Shown: one piece after another, positions 19,581-28,765 of the stretch
Position numbering within the stretch: position 1 is the first letter of the stretch
Layout of the letters: every line of letters begins with the position of its first letter
Assembly: GCA_031263565.1 (NCBI GenBank)
Contig: JAISFR010000044.1
Span: 1-32,871 of the forward strand
Direction: 5' to 3'
Length of the DNA stretch: 32,871 nt
DNA from: Candidatus Adiutrix sp.
Lineage (GTDB): Bacteria > Desulfobacterota > Desulfarculia > Adiutricales > Adiutricaceae
Notes under the pieces: model-generated
The model's database searches: none
What the model saw: only the letters and a program-made list of their open reading frames with translations
Told to the model about the DNA's origin: nothing
Made by a program: the position numbers and the translations under genes

Positions 19581-20460
19581 ACGACGCGGCATCATTCTGG
19601 CCGGCGGGGCCGGCACCCGCCTGCATCCGGCCACCCTGGTCATCTCCAAACAGCTTTTGCCGGTCTTCGACAAACCCATGGTCTACTATCCGCTTTCCAC
19701 CCTGATGCTGGCCGGCATCCGGGAGATTCTGCTCATCTCCACCCCCCATGATCTGCCCCTGTTTAAAAATCTCTTGGGCGACGGCTCCCAGTGGGGCCTG
19801 CGCTTTGCCTATGGCGAGCAGCCCCGGCCGGAAGGCCTGGCCCAGGCCCTGACCATCGGGCGGGACTTCCTGAACGGCGGTCCCAGCGCCCTGATTCTGG
19901 GCGACAACATCTTTTACGGCCACGAGCTGGCCAGCCTGCTGCGGGAAACTTCCCGGGATCGGGAAGGGGCCGCGGTTTTCGCCTATCGGGTTCGGGATCC
20001 GCAGCGTTACGGGGTGGCTGAAATCGGTCCTGACGGGCTGGCCTTGAGTCTTGAGGAAAAGCCGGCCAAGCCTAAATCCAGTTACGCGGTCACCGGGCTT
20101 TATTTCTATGACGGCCGAGCCCCGCGCCTGGCCGCCGGGCTCCGGCCTTCGGCCCGGGGGGAGCTGGAAATCACCGACCTCAACCGCCTCTACCTGGAAG
20201 AGGGCCGGCTCAAGGTCAAGGTCCTGCATCGCGGCTATGCCTGGCTGGACACCGGCACCCACGAAAGCCTCCTGGAGGCCGGACAGTTCGTCGCCACCCT
20301 GGAAAGCAGGCAGGGCCTGAAGATCTCCTGCCCTGAGGAAATAGCCTTTCGGCGCGGCTGGATCAGCGCCGCGGCCCTGGAAGAACAGGCCCAAGCCCTG
20401 ATTAAAACCGGCTATGGCCAATACTTGATGAACCTGCTCCGGGAGGGGTCCGAAGCTTAA
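19573..20460 (+). CDS. rfbA: Glucose-1-phosphate thymidylyltransferase
   Basis: This 295-residue nucleotidyltransferase makes dTDP-glucose from glucose-1-phosphate and dTTP, the first step to dTDP-L-rhamnose and related sugars for surface polysaccharide. The signature GGAGTRLHP (residues 11-19) and [16 protein letters not shown] with the catalytic Lys are intact, as are [28 protein letters not shown] and [13 protein letters not shown]. Length matches the RmlA family (about 290). It overlaps cobQ by 8 bp although the pathways are unrelated. The rfbB, rfbC and rfbD partners are not in the window. Its stop overlaps that of the opposing chemoreceptor gene. Confidence 0.97.
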   Translation: MTERRGIILAGGAGTRLHPATLVISKQLLPVFDKPMVYYPLSTLMLAGIREILLISTPHDLPLFKNLLGDGSQWGLRFAYGEQPRPEGLAQALTIGRDFLNGGPSALILGDNIFYGHELASLLRETSRDREGAAVFAYRVRDPQRYGVAEIGPDGLALSLEEKPAKPKSSYAVTGLYFYDGRAPRLAAGLRPSARGELEITDLNRLYLEEGRLKVKVLHRGYAWLDTGTHESLLEAGQFVATLESRQGLKISCPEEIAFRRGWISAAALEEQAQALIKTGYGQYLMNLLREGSEA

Positions 20461-22193
20461 CGCCTGTGGCGCAGTTCGGCCGCTTTTTGGGCGTCGATCA
20501 GGGCGGTCAGGTCCAGCATGATTTCTTCCAGGGCTTCGGCCTGCTCGGAGAGGGAGTGGGAAATGGCGGCCGTGGACTGGGAGGTGGCCGAAATGTCCTG
20601 CACCGCCCCGTCCATGACGGTCACGGCCTGGCTGATCTGCCCGATGCCGACGGACTGTTCGTTCGAGGCTTCTTCCACACCCAGAACCAGGCTGGCCACT
20701 TTCCGGGCGCTGACCAGGGTGGAATCGATGCTCTCGGCCACCTTGGAGGCCACGGTTTCGCCCAGGTGGGAATGGTTGACGCTTTCGGTGATCAGGGCGT
20801 TGGTGTTGCCGGCGGCTTCGGCGGCCCGTTGGGCCAGGTTGCGCACTTCCTCGGCCACCACGGCAAAGCCCAGGCCGTGTTCGCCGGCCCGGGCGGCCTC
20901 CACCGAGGCGTTGAGGGCCAGAAGGTTGGTCTGGAAGGAGATGTCTTCAATGGTCTTGATGATGCCGGCCACCTGGTCTGAGGAAGAGCGGATGCTGGCC
21001 ATGGTCGAAATCATTTCCTTCATGGACCCGGCCGCGCTGCCGACCGAGTCGCTGGTGCGGCTCATGACCTGGTTGGCCTGAACCGAGTTGGCGGCGTTGT
21101 TTTTGGCCTGGGAGGACAGTTCCTCCAGGGCCGAGGAGGATTCCACCAGGCTGGAGGACTGCTTGGCCGAAGAATCGGCCAGTTTCTGGCAGGCCTGGTC
21201 GATTTTGCGGGCGGCTGCGGACACCTGGCCGACCGAATCGGCCAAAAGATCCACCACCCGGTTGATGGGGTTGGAGATCTGCCGGGACACCAGCCAGCCG
21301 ACCAGCAGCATCAACAGGCCGGTGACGATCACGACCGCCAGGTTGGTCGTCAGGACCGCGCGCTGCTCGGCTTCATAGGCCGAGGCCGGGACGCCGATGA
21401 AGTACATGCCCACCACCTGGTTTTTAATGTCGCGGATAGGCCAGTAGGCGGCGTCGTAGGGCTGCCCCAGGATATCGTTTTTATGCTGGAATCTTTCGCC
21501 TCTTTTCAGAACGGTCTCCACGACCTCAGGGTTGCTCATCTTGGTGCCGACGGCCCGCTGCCCGTTATTGACGATCGTGGTGGCCGCCCGGGTGTCGTCG
21601 GCGAAGATGGTGCATTCCACGCCCAGCATGGCTTTGATGTGATCCACAAAATCGTTGGCGGCCAGGGTGTAGCCCAGAGAAACCACCCCCACCTGGCGCC
21701 CCTCCCAATGGACCGGAAAGGCCCCCCGGATGGTCAGCTTGGCCACGGTGCCGCTTTCCATGGCCACTGTTTCCCGGCCCTGGGCCGCGATCTGGAAAGT
21801 CTCCTGATTGGCGATGCTGTCGTCGAACTTGTCGGAATGCCCCCGGGCGGCGACCGTGCCGTCAGGCTTGGCGATGGTGATGAAGGTCAAAACCGGAGCT
21901 CTCTCCATAAGCTGTCGGCCCATGACCTGCAAGGCCGGACTGTCGCCCCGGGCCAGAGCCGCGGCCAGTTCGCCGCCGGCGGCGGTCGTCCGCCCCAGAC
22001 TAAGGACGAAATTGTCCCTGAAACTCAGGTCGCTCTCAATTATCGTCTGATAGCGCTTCAGGCTCTCGGCGACTTTTTCGCTGATGCTCCGGCTGCCCTG
22101 ATAATAGGACCAGACGCTGACCAGAACCACCGGCAGAACCCCGGCGGCGAGATAACCGATAAACAACTTGGTTCTCAACTTGAGATGAGACAT
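20457..22193 (-). CDS. Methyl-accepting chemotaxis protein with Cache sensor
   Basis: This 578-residue chemoreceptor has TM1 at about residues 10-31, a periplasmic Cache-type domain at about 35-275, TM2 at about 278-300, a brief HAMP-like start ([12 protein letters not shown]) and a long cytoplasmic coiled coil. The sensor has the single-Cache pattern [15 protein letters not shown], then [15 protein letters not shown] and [14 protein letters not shown]. The signalling tip is canonical ([37 protein letters not shown], about 412-452). It should report a small extracellular ligand, perhaps an organic acid, to CheA; the ligand is not predictable here. GGAGGT precedes ATG and a good promoter lies at 22351-22380. 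No pentapeptide tether is present at the C-terminus. Confidence 0.95.
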   Translation of the reverse strand: MSHLKLRTKLFIGYLAAGVLPVVLVSVWSYYQGSRSISEKVAESLKRYQTIIESDLSFRDNFVLSLGRTTAAGGELAAALARGDSPALQVMGRQLMERAPVLTFITIAKPDGTVAARGHSDKFDDSIANQETFQIAAQGRETVAMESGTVAKLTIRGAFPVHWEGRQVGVVSLGYTLAANDFVDHIKAMLGVECTIFADDTRAATTIVNNGQRAVGTKMSNPEVVETVLKRGERFQHKNDILGQPYDAAYWPIRDIKNQVVGMYFIGVPASAYEAEQRAVLTTNLAVVIVTGLLMLLVGWLVSRQISNPINRVVDLLADSVGQVSAAARKIDQACQKLADSSAKQSSSLVESSSALEELSSQAKNNAANSVQANQVMSRTSDSVGSAAGSMKEMISTMASIRSSSDQVAGIIKTIEDISFQTNLLALNASVEAARAGEHGLGFAVVAEEVRNLAQRAAEAAGNTNALITESVNHSHLGETVASKVAESIDSTLVSARKVASLVLGVEEASNEQSVGIGQISQAVTVMDGAVQDISATSQSTAAISHSLSEQAEALEEIMLDLTALIDAQKAAELRHRR

Positions 22194-22350
22194 GCCGACC
22201 TCCAGGCTGGGGGACCCCTAAACTGGCCCGTTCGGGCGCCGGTGATTGTTGGGGATTGAAACCGATGATGAAGAACGGCCTCCCGGTCTATGACCGTCGC
22301 CAGGAGGCTCATGAACCGATAAGGAGTCACCGCCGGTAAGACTTTTAAGG

Positions 22351-22380
22351 AGTATATAGACTTTCAAGCAAATAAGTCAA
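22351..22380 (-). promoter_or_regulatory. Sigma-70-type promoter for the Cache chemoreceptor
   Basis: On the minus strand TTGACT (22380-22375) is followed after 18 bp by TATACT (22356-22351), or after 16 bp by TATATA. The leader to the ATG at 22193 would be about 150 nt. Confidence 0.65.
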
Positions 22381-22427
22381 CAACTTTATGGAATTTGGAA
22401 ATCATTTTCCGGGAAAGAGCTGATTTA

Positions 22428-22436
22428 TGCTATATT
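22428..22436 (+). promoter_or_regulatory. Extended -10 promoter candidate for the HerA-like gene
   Basis: TG-C-TATATT forms an extended -10 about 41 bp before the ATG at 22477. TTTTCC, about 20 bp upstream of the TATATT, is at most a weak -35. Confidence 0.45.
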
Positions 22437-22476
22437 GGCCAAAGCTGGTCTGAATTTATAGTTTCCGGAGGGCGCC

Positions 22477-23982
22477 ATGCTCAAGCAGGACCAACGTTTG
22501 TACATCGCTTCAGCCCAAGGCCGGGAAATAGACCTGGAGGCGGCCATGGCCAACCGCCACGGCCTGGTGGCCGGGGCCACCGGCACGGGCAAGACCGTGA
22601 CGGTGCAGAACCTGGCCGAGAGCTTCAGCGCCCTGGGAGTGCCGGTCTTCATCACCGACGTCAAGGGCGACCTGGCCGGGCTCAGCCAGCCCGGCCAGCC
22701 CGGCGGCGGCCTGGCCGAACGCATCCGGCAGTTGAATCTGCCTGAGGCCGGCTACCGCAATCAGGCTTATCCGGTCTGTTTCTGGGATGTTTTCGGCCAG
22801 TCGGGGCATCCTCTGCGGGCCACGGTTTCCAGCCTGGGGCCCCTGCTGTTCTCGCGCCTTCTGGACCTCAACGAAGTTCAGAGCGGGGTGATGCACCTGA
22901 TCTTCCGCATAGCCGACGATCAGGGCCTTTGGCTGCTGGACCTCAAAGATCTGCGCAGTCTGGCCGCCTATGCGGGCGACAACCCCGGCCAATTCAAAAC
23001 CGCTTACGGCAATATTTCGGCGGCCAGCGTCGGGGCCATCCAGCGAGGCCTGGTGCGGCTGGAAGAGGAAGGGGCCGGGAATTTCTTCGGCGAACCGTCG
23101 ATGCGGCTGGAAGATTTGTTCCTGAACGATCTCGGCGGCCGGGGCCTGATTCACATCCTGGCCGCCGAAGGCCTGATGAAAAGCCCCCGCCTTTACGCGG
23201 CCGTGCTCTTGTGGCTGCTGTCCGAACTTTTCGAAAACCTGCCCGAAGTGGGCGACCGGCCCCGGCCCCGCCTGATTCTGATCTTTGACGAGGCTCACCT
23301 GCTCTTTAACGACGCCCCGGCCGCTTTTACGGCCAAGATGGAACAGGTGGTCCGCCTGATCCGCTCCAAGGGCGTGGGCCTCTATTTCTGCACCCAGAGC
23401 CCGGCCGACCTGCCCGACAGCCTTCTGGCCCAGTTGGGCAACCGGGTCCAGCATGCTTTGCGGGCCTTTACCCCCAAGGAGCAGAAAGCGGTGCGGACCG
23501 CCGCCCAGACTTTCCGCCCCAACCCGGCCTTCCACACCGAGGAGGCCATCGGCGCCCTGGGCGTAGGCGAGGCCCTCTTGTCTTTTTTGGACGCCAGGGG
23601 GGTTCCGGATATGGTGGAACGCGGGCTGATCCTGCCCCCGGAAAGCCGGGTGGGGGCCGTCAGCCCGGAAGAGCGGCGGGCGACCATCAGCGCCTCCCGG
23701 CTGGCCGGGCGCTACGATCAGGCCGTGGACCGCGACTCGGCCTATGAAATGCTGGACCGGCGGCTGGCCCAGACCCGGCCGGAAGCCGAGAGCGCCCCGG
23801 CCGCCAAGACGGCCGGCCGGGAGACCCAAAAGCGGGCCCCGCGGGAAGCCCGGGAAAATCATGATCTTCTGGGCTCGATGTTCAAAAGCGCGGCCAATCA
23901 GGTCTCCCGGACCATTGGCCGCGAAGTCGGCCGGAGCATTCTGCGGGGTATCCTGGGCGGGCTTTTCGGGGGCCGGCGCTAA
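22477..23982 (+). CDS. HerA-like (DUF853/YjgR family) ATPase
   Basis: This 501-residue FtsK/HerA-type P-loop ATPase is of the YjgR/DUF853 family. Walker A is GATGTGKT (residues 33-40), Walker B LILIFDEAHLLF (about 267-278), and the block SKGVGLYFCTQSPADLPD with QLGNRVQHALRAFTPKEQKAV is diagnostic. A C-terminal linker rich in Ala, Glu and Arg precedes a Gly/Arg-rich end (GRSILRGILGGLFGGRR) that is also typical. HerA relatives move DNA or remodel nucleoprotein; the cellular role of the YjgR branch is not established. GGAGG lies 5 nt before ATG. It is a single-gene unit between the chemoreceptor and the structured RNA region, with no NurA partner. Confidence 0.93.
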   Translation: MLKQDQRLYIASAQGREIDLEAAMANRHGLVAGATGTGKTVTVQNLAESFSALGVPVFITDVKGDLAGLSQPGQPGGGLAERIRQLNLPEAGYRNQAYPVCFWDVFGQSGHPLRATVSSLGPLLFSRLLDLNEVQSGVMHLIFRIADDQGLWLLDLKDLRSLAAYAGDNPGQFKTAYGNISAASVGAIQRGLVRLEEEGAGNFFGEPSMRLEDLFLNDLGGRGLIHILAAEGLMKSPRLYAAVLLWLLSELFENLPEVGDRPRPRLILIFDEAHLLFNDAPAAFTAKMEQVVRLIRSKGVGLYFCTQSPADLPDSLLAQLGNRVQHALRAFTPKEQKAVRTAAQTFRPNPAFHTEEAIGALGVGEALLSFLDARGVPDMVERGLILPPESRVGAVSPEERRATISASRLAGRYDQAVDRDSAYEMLDRRLAQTRPEAESAPAAKTAGRETQKRAPREARENHDLLGSMFKSAANQVSRTIGREVGRSILRGILGGLFGGRR

Positions 23983-24074
23983 CCCGTTTATCTTTGGGGG
24001 GCTTTTTTGAACCGGGGAAAGCCTTTAGAAAACAGCGTCTGGTGATTTTCAGGACAATGGCTTTCATTTTTGTC

Positions 24075-24103
24075 TTGAAAATTTGATCTCAATGGGCTAT
24101 CTT
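24075..24103 (+). promoter_or_regulatory. Sigma-70-type promoter ahead of the structured RNA region
   Basis: TTGAAA (24075-24080) and TATCTT (24098-24103) are 17 bp apart. Predicted start is near 24110, immediately before the first stem of the RNA candidate. Confidence 0.6.
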
Positions 24104-24109
24104 GGAATC

Positions 24110-24451
24110 TACGAAAGCTGTCTCGCTCCCGCTCCATGATGAGGTAATGGTTTCGGTTTGGAATGAGTAGGCCGGGATAGATGCCTAACCGCCCGGCGCA
24201 CCGGGGCGGCTTTCAGGGAAAATGAGACTCTCGCCGGTGATATTGCGGACAGGAAGCGAAGAATCTGCTTCGCCGACCCAAAGTCCGGCCGCCGCTGTTT
24301 TCGGGGCGGCGCTCGGCCCCGGAGGGCCTTGTTTGATACCAGGCGAGAGGGCGTGAACAGGAAAGGCATTGCGCGCACCGCCAGTTCACGTTTCCGTTTA
24401 ACCCGTCTTTCGCCCCCTGGCCTTGATAAAGAGGCCAGGGGCATTTTTTTA
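24110..24451 (+). ncRNA. Candidate structured non-coding RNA, unassigned family
   Basis: No plausible protein gene lies between 23982 and 24478. This part has its own promoter and a strong terminator at its 3' end. Visible pairings include 24113-24120 with 24208-24215 (one G-U), GCCGGG 24172-24177 with CCCGGC 24192-24197, a long-range CTCTCGCC 24228-24235 with 24342-24349 continued by GGT/ACC, CGGAC 24246-24250 with 24283-24287 enclosing hairpin 24256-24273, GCCGCC 24288-24293 with 24305-24310, GGCCC-CGGA-GGGCC at 24315-24328, and CGTGAAC 24352-24358 with 24384-24390. This is a branched fold of about 340 nt. I compared it with RNase P RNA, tmRNA, SRP RNA, 6S RNA and common riboswitches and found no convincing signature. 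It could be a free sRNA or a leader acting on alr. Confidence 0.6.
24414..24450 (+). terminator. Intrinsic terminator between RNA candidate and alr
   Basis: CCCCTGGCCT (24414-24423) pairs perfectly with AGGCCAGGGG (24432-24441) around an 8-nt loop, followed by CA and seven T residues. It ends 27 bp before the alr start. It terminates the upstream RNA, or acts as an attenuator if transcription can read through into alr. Confidence 0.9.
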
Positions 24452-24477
24452 ACCGATCATCTGTCAGGAACTGTAAA

Positions 24478-25596
24478 ATGTTTTCCGTAGGGCGCCCGAC
24501 TCGGGCGGAAATAGATCTTTCAGCCATCCGACACAATGTTCAAGCCCTCAAATCCCTGACCCGGCCCGGAACCAGGTTCTGCGCGGTGGTCAAGGCCGAC
24601 GGCTACGGTCACGGCGCGGCCCAGGTGGCCGCCGAAGCCCTCAAGGCCGGAGCCGACTTCCTGGCCGTGGCCATTCTGGATGAGGCCCTCCTCCTCCGGG
24701 CGGCCGGCTTCACCGGCCCTATTTTGATTCTGGGCTACACCCCGCCCCGGCAGGCCCATCTGGTGGTTGAAAACGGGCTCAGCCAGACGGTTTTCAACCT
24801 GGAGCAGACCGAAGCCCTGGGCCAGGCGGCCGAGGCCCTGGGCCTGACGGCCAAGGTTCACCTGAAAATCGATACCGGCATGGGCCGCCTGGGCGTGCCT
24901 CCGGGCCAGGCCGCCGATTTCGCCGCCGGCGCCGACCGCCGGAACAATCTCCTGATCGAAGGAGTCTTCACTCATTTCGCCACCGCCGACCACCGGGATA
25001 AAAGCCAGGCCCGAAAACAGTTTTCGGCCTTCAGCCAGGCCCTGGCGGCCATCGAGGCCCGGGGGCTTACGATTCCCATTCGCCACGCGGCCAACAGCGC
25101 GGCCCTCCTGGATATGCCGGAAACCCACCTGGATATGGTCCGGGCCGGCATCGCCATCTACGGTCTCCGGCCCTCGGCGGAGACCGGCCGCCCGGTGGAG
25201 CTCAAGCCGGCCATGCGCTTTAAAACCGTCATCGCCCAACTCAAGGAAGTGCCGGCCGGCGCCCCCTTGAGCTACGGCGGCGCTTACCTCACCCTGGCCC
25301 CGGCCCGCATCGCCACCCTGCCGGTGTGCAATGCCGACGGCTGGAGCAGAAGGCTGACCGGCCTGGCACGGGTGCTGGTGGACGGCCAGAGCGCCCCCCT
25401 GGTGGGCCGCATCTGCATGGATCAGTGCCTGGCCGACGTCAGCGCCCTGAAAGGCCTCTCGGAAGGCGACGAAGTGCTGCTCTTCGGCGGCCCGGAACTC
25501 CCGGCCGATGAAGTGGCCGACAAGTTGGGCAGCATCAATTACGAGGTCACCTGCATGGTCCACAAGCGGGTTCCCCGAGTCTATCTGGGGGGCTGA
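24478..25596 (+). CDS. alr: Alanine racemase
   Basis: This 372-residue PLP enzyme interconverts L- and D-alanine for peptidoglycan synthesis. The PLP lysine is Lys39 in VVKADGYGHG. The second catalytic base is Tyr266 in PLSYGGAYLT. The RAEIDLSAIRHN start, HLKIDTGMGRLG, the FTHFATAD block and the GRICMDQCLADVS block are all family features. Length is standard. AGGAA lies 7 nt before ATG. The terminator just upstream leaves little room for an alr promoter (24451-24477), so transcription may come by read-through from the RNA unit. Its stop codon directly adjoins the stop of the opposing barrel-protein gene. Confidence 0.97.
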   Translation: MFSVGRPTRAEIDLSAIRHNVQALKSLTRPGTRFCAVVKADGYGHGAAQVAAEALKAGADFLAVAILDEALLLRAAGFTGPILILGYTPPRQAHLVVENGLSQTVFNLEQTEALGQAAEALGLTAKVHLKIDTGMGRLGVPPGQAADFAAGADRRNNLLIEGVFTHFATADHRDKSQARKQFSAFSQALAAIEARGLTIPIRHAANSAALLDMPETHLDMVRAGIAIYGLRPSAETGRPVELKPAMRFKTVIAQLKEVPAGAPLSYGGAYLTLAPARIATLPVCNADGWSRRLTGLARVLVDGQSAPLVGRICMDQCLADVSALKGLSEGDEVLLFGGPELPADEVADKLGSINYEVTCMVHKRVPRVYLGG

Positions 25597-26724
25597 TTAA
25601 AACGACAGGCCCAGGCCCAGCGAGGCGTTGTGGCTGCGGTATTTTTGGCGGATTTCCAGGTCGTAGTCGGCAAAGGCGTCGAACCTGCCGGTGAGCCGGG
25701 CCTTGACTCCGGCACCTATCTGAAAGCGGTTGCGGCCGCTTTCGGGTCCGTAGATCATAACCGATCTGTCGGAGCCCACAAAACCCATGCGCAGGGCGGT
25801 ATCCGGTCTGTGGGCCTCGATCAGGAGGCCCAGGCGGAGTTCCGGGGTCAGGCTGAGGTCGCGGTTCAGCTCAATTTCCATGTCGGCCCGCACTTGAACG
25901 GGCACTTCAATGAAGCTGGTGCGGCGGCCCTGGAACCAGTGGGCCACGGCGCTCTGGTCCGGGTCGCTGGTCAGGCGTTCCTGCCAGCCGTCCTGGCTGA
26001 GGCGGAAATACGCCAGCCCCACGCTGGGAATGACCCTGAAGCCCATAGGGTCCTGGTAGAGGTAGCCGAAACGCAGACCGCCCTGCCAGCTTTCGCTGTC
26101 ATAGTCGCTCTCCCGGCCGCCCCCGCCGGTCAGAGTGATCCTGGTTTTATTGTCGCCCCGGCCGTAGCCCAGGTTGGCGTCCATAAAAATTCCCGAGGAC
26201 CATTCATAAGAGCCGTAAAGCCCCACAGTGACGCTGCGCAGGTCGCTTTTGGCCAGGCCGTCGTTGTTTTTCAGATCACCCTTGCTCCAGGCCCCGGAAA
26301 TCCCCAGGGTCAGGCCGGGTAGGTCTTCAAGTTCCCGGTCATAACCCAGAATAAGCCCGCCGCTGTCGTATTTGTAGCCCAGGTATTCGTCCTTGTTTTC
26401 CTGCCTGATCAGGGCGCCGAAACCCCTGAGCCAGACCCGGTTCGGCCCGCGGCCCTCATAGCCGGCGGCCGGGGCCAGGCTGACCCGGACCGTGGGCTGG
26501 AAAGAAAAGGGCTCGACCGACCGCAGGGCTTCCAGGCGCTTGTTCCACAGAGCCGCGGTTCCGCGCCCGGCATCCAGGGCGCTGCTGAGGCTGTTGAGGG
26601 CCGCCTCCCCGGCCGGTTGCCTGGCGGCCGGGCCGTAGTTCTGGGCCGAGAGGCTCCGGGCCGGGCCCAGCCAGAGACAGAGGCCGAGACCCAGCCAGAG
26701 ACAAAGCTGTTTTTGAATCTCCAT
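25597..26724 (-). CDS. Outer-membrane beta-barrel protein (autotransporter-barrel-like)
   Basis: This protein of about 375 residues has a signal peptide (cleavage near SLSAQ) and a C-terminal barrel of about 290 residues. Alternating strands, such as VWLRGFGALIRQ, GGLILGYDRELED and VTVGLYGSYEW, end in SLGLGLSF with terminal Phe, the BAM recognition signal. It resembles the translocator domain of autotransporters (PF03797-like) but the passenger is only about 60 residues (to the first strand). It may be a stand-alone barrel or a truncated autotransporter. ATG at 26724 is chosen over 26754 because AGGGGG lies 7 nt upstream and because the strong promoter puts the transcript start at about 26758, leaving no leader for the upstream ATG. 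It converges with alr without a gap. Confidence 0.88.
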   Translation of the reverse strand: MEIQKQLCLWLGLGLCLWLGPARSLSAQNYGPAARQPAGEAALNSLSSALDAGRGTAALWNKRLEALRSVEPFSFQPTVRVSLAPAAGYEGRGPNRVWLRGFGALIRQENKDEYLGYKYDSGGLILGYDRELEDLPGLTLGISGAWSKGDLKNNDGLAKSDLRSVTVGLYGSYEWSSGIFMDANLGYGRGDNKTRITLTGGGGRESDYDSESWQGGLRFGYLYQDPMGFRVIPSVGLAYFRLSQDGWQERLTSDPDQSAVAHWFQGRRTSFIEVPVQVRADMEIELNRDLSLTPELRLGLLIEAHRPDTALRMGFVGSDRSVMIYGPESGRNRFQIGAGVKARLTGRFDAFADYDLEIRQKYRSHNASLGLGLSF

Positions 26725-26764
26725 GAAAGGGCCCCCTGGTAAATTGATTGGCATTTCTTTTTAA

Positions 26765-26792
26765 ATTATATATAATAGATATAAATTGTCAA
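26765..26792 (-). promoter_or_regulatory. Consensus sigma-70 promoter for the barrel protein
   Basis: TTGACA (26792-26787) and TATAAT (26770-26765), both perfect, are 16 bp apart on the minus strand. They lie in an extremely AT-rich stretch (26758-26852), which includes possible UP-element A/T runs upstream of the -35. Predicted start is near 26758. Confidence 0.85.
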
Positions 26793-26872
26793 ACTAAATT
26801 AACAATTACAAATTTTATAATTATCTTTTAAGTATAATAAAATACAATATATGGTGGGGCTAATTTTTCCGG

Positions 26873-26891
26873 GGCCACAGAAAGTGGCCCG
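26873..26891. other. Small hairpin downstream of the PTS genes
   Basis: GGGCCAC (26873-26879) pairs with GTGGCCC (26885-26891). No T-run follows it on the minus strand, so it is a weak terminator candidate for the PTS transcript at best. A T6 run at 26914-26919 (minus strand) after GCGCTCTGA could serve instead. Confidence 0.35.
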
Positions 26892-26961
26892 CCGGCTGAC
26901 GGGAAGCGCAAAAAATCAGAGCGCCTGGCCGGAACCTGCCGCGCTTATTTCTGGACAGAGC

Positions 26962-28755
26962 CTAACTGAACAGCGCCCTGAACCGTTCCGGGTGTAAGCC
27001 GACCAGCAACTGCACTTCCTCCCCCTTTTCCGGAACGAACAATTCCCAGCCGGCTTCCAGGGCCTGATCAAAGAGCAGCCGGGAGCGGTCTTTGACCTTG
27101 ACCAGCAGACGAGTCCGGGCCGCCGCCGTCACCGCCGTGATATTGTCGGCTCCGCCCAGGATTTTCCTTACGCGTTCAATATCCTCAGGCGCGGCTTCAA
27201 CTGTCGGGGCCTCAGTCGGGGCGGTCCCGGCTTGGCCGCCGCCTTTGGCCTTCAAGTCCGCCAGGCCTTCGGCCGTCAATTCGGCTTCGGCCCCGGCCGT
27301 TTTCATGAAACGGTCCATATCAGTCATCAGGTTCCCGGCCCGGGTGCCGAAAACGGCCTGGACGCCGTTGCCGGCCTCGACCACTCCGGCCGCGCCCAGG
27401 GCTTTGAGTCTGGCCGCGTTGACCTTGGCCGGGTCGGCCACGTTGATTCTCAAACGGGTGATGCAGGCATCGAGGTTGGTGATGTTGGAACGGCCGCCGA
27501 AGGCCAGCACCAGTTGCCGGGCCATTTCCGATTCGTCACCCGTTTCCGCGGCCGGTCCGCCGGCGTCTTCCCGCCCCGGAGTTTTGAACTTGAAAACGGT
27601 GATCATGGCGCGGAACACGCCGTAATAGATCAGGGCGTAGATCGGGCCCAGGATGAAAACCAGCCAGGGCCTGCTGTCCAGGCCGAAATACAGCAGAAAG
27701 TCGATGCCGCCCTGTGAGAAGGTGAAGCCCATCTTAGCCCCGAAAATGTTCATCAGGGCAAAGGCCGTGCCCGTCAGAAAGGCGTGGATGGCATAGAGTG
27801 CCGGGGCCACGAACATGAAGGCGAACTCGATGGGCTCGGTGATGCCGGTCAAAAATGAAGTGGCCGCGGCCGAGATCATGATGCCGCCGGTCTTGACCCG
27901 ATTCTCGGGCTTGGCGCAGTGCCACATGGCCACGGCCGCCGCCGGCAGGCCCCACATCTTGGTCAGAAAGCCGCCGCTCAGGATGCCGGCTGTCCTGTCG
28001 CCGGCAAAGAAGCGGTTGATGTCGCCGTGAACGATGACCCCCGGATTGGCCGGGTCGACAAAGGAGCCGATCTCGAAAAAGAAGGGCACGTTCCAGGCGT
28101 GGTGGAGGCCGAAGGGCAGAAGGAGCCGTTCCACCACCCCGTAGAGCGTGCCGGCCATGATGGGGTTGTTATAGGCCGCCCAGTTGGAGAAGACGGTGAT
28201 CTTGGCCTGGATCGGCGGCCAGACGAAACCGAGCAAGACCCCCAGGCCGATGGCCGCCAGGCCCGTGATGATGGGCACAAAGCGCTTGCCGGCAAAAAAG
28301 GACAGATAGGCCGGCAGTTCGATGCGGTAAAAGCGGTTGTAGAGGGCGGCCGAAATGCCGCCGATGATGATGCCCCCGAAAACCCCGGTGTCGATGCTTT
28401 TGAGGCCCGCGATATTCTGCACCTGTCCCAGGGCCGGGTCCGGATCCAGCCCCAGGACGCCGAGGGCCATGATGCTGAGCGTGGCCACCATCACCAGATA
28501 ACCCACCACGGCCGACAGGGCTGAGGTGCCGTCGTTGTTGGTGAAGCCCAGGGCCACGCCCACGGCGAAAATGAGGGCCAGGTTGCCGAAGATGAAGCTG
28601 CCCCCGGCCTTCATGATCTGGGCGACCACGTCCGGCATCCAGCTCAGTTCGGAAGAGCCGAGCCCCAAAAGAAGGCCGGCCACCGGCAGGATGGCCACCG
28701 GCAGCATCATGGATTTCCCGATTTTCTGCAAAAAGGCGAAGGTGTTCTTGAACAT
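26962..28755 (-). CDS. PTS glucose/GlcNAc-type EIICB with an extra degenerate EIIB domain
   Basis: This 597-residue sugar permease closely follows E. coli PtsG along its first 480 residues. It starts [20 protein letters not shown] and keeps [30 protein letters not shown] and [17 protein letters not shown] in the EIIC membrane domain (to about 385). The EIIB domain carries the phosphorylated Cys431 in [11 protein letters not shown] third region, about 523-597, looks like a second EIIB ([18 protein letters not shown]), but the Cys position is Ala, so it cannot carry phosphate. Substrate is probably glucose or N-acetylglucosamine. EIIA is supplied by the fusion protein encoded 10 bp upstream, so the two genes form a complete PTS. 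Confidence 0.95.
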   Translation of the reverse strand: MFKNTFAFLQKIGKSMMLPVAILPVAGLLLGLGSSELSWMPDVVAQIMKAGGSFIFGNLALIFAVGVALGFTNNDGTSALSAVVGYLVMVATLSIMALGVLGLDPDPALGQVQNIAGLKSIDTGVFGGIIIGGISAALYNRFYRIELPAYLSFFAGKRFVPIITGLAAIGLGVLLGFVWPPIQAKITVFSNWAAYNNPIMAGTLYGVVERLLLPFGLHHAWNVPFFFEIGSFVDPANPGVIVHGDINRFFAGDRTAGILSGGFLTKMWGLPAAAVAMWHCAKPENRVKTGGIMISAAATSFLTGITEPIEFAFMFVAPALYAIHAFLTGTAFALMNIFGAKMGFTFSQGGIDFLLYFGLDSRPWLVFILGPIYALIYYGVFRAMITVFKFKTPGREDAGGPAAETGDESEMARQLVLAFGGRSNITNLDACITRLRINVADPAKVNAARLKALGAAGVVEAGNGVQAVFGTRAGNLMTDMDRFMKTAGAEAELTAEGLADLKAKGGGQAGTAPTEAPTVEAAPEDIERVRKILGGADNITAVTAAARTRLLVKVKDRSRLLFDQALEAGWELFVPEKGEEVQLLVGLHPERFRALFS

Positions 28756-28765
28756 GGGCGGCCCC

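Noticed and set aside
24109-24444. Minus-strand open frame of 111 codons in the gap before alr
   Set aside because: Low-complexity Arg/Pro-rich translation without a ribosome-binding site; it covers the structured RNA candidate and reads through the terminator stem.
24110-24451. RNase P RNA, tmRNA, SRP or 6S identity for the RNA candidate
   Set aside because: The GAGGAAAGTCC and ACAGAA motifs of RNase P, the tmRNA ends and tag frame, and the SRP GGAAG loop were not found, and the length does not suit 6S.
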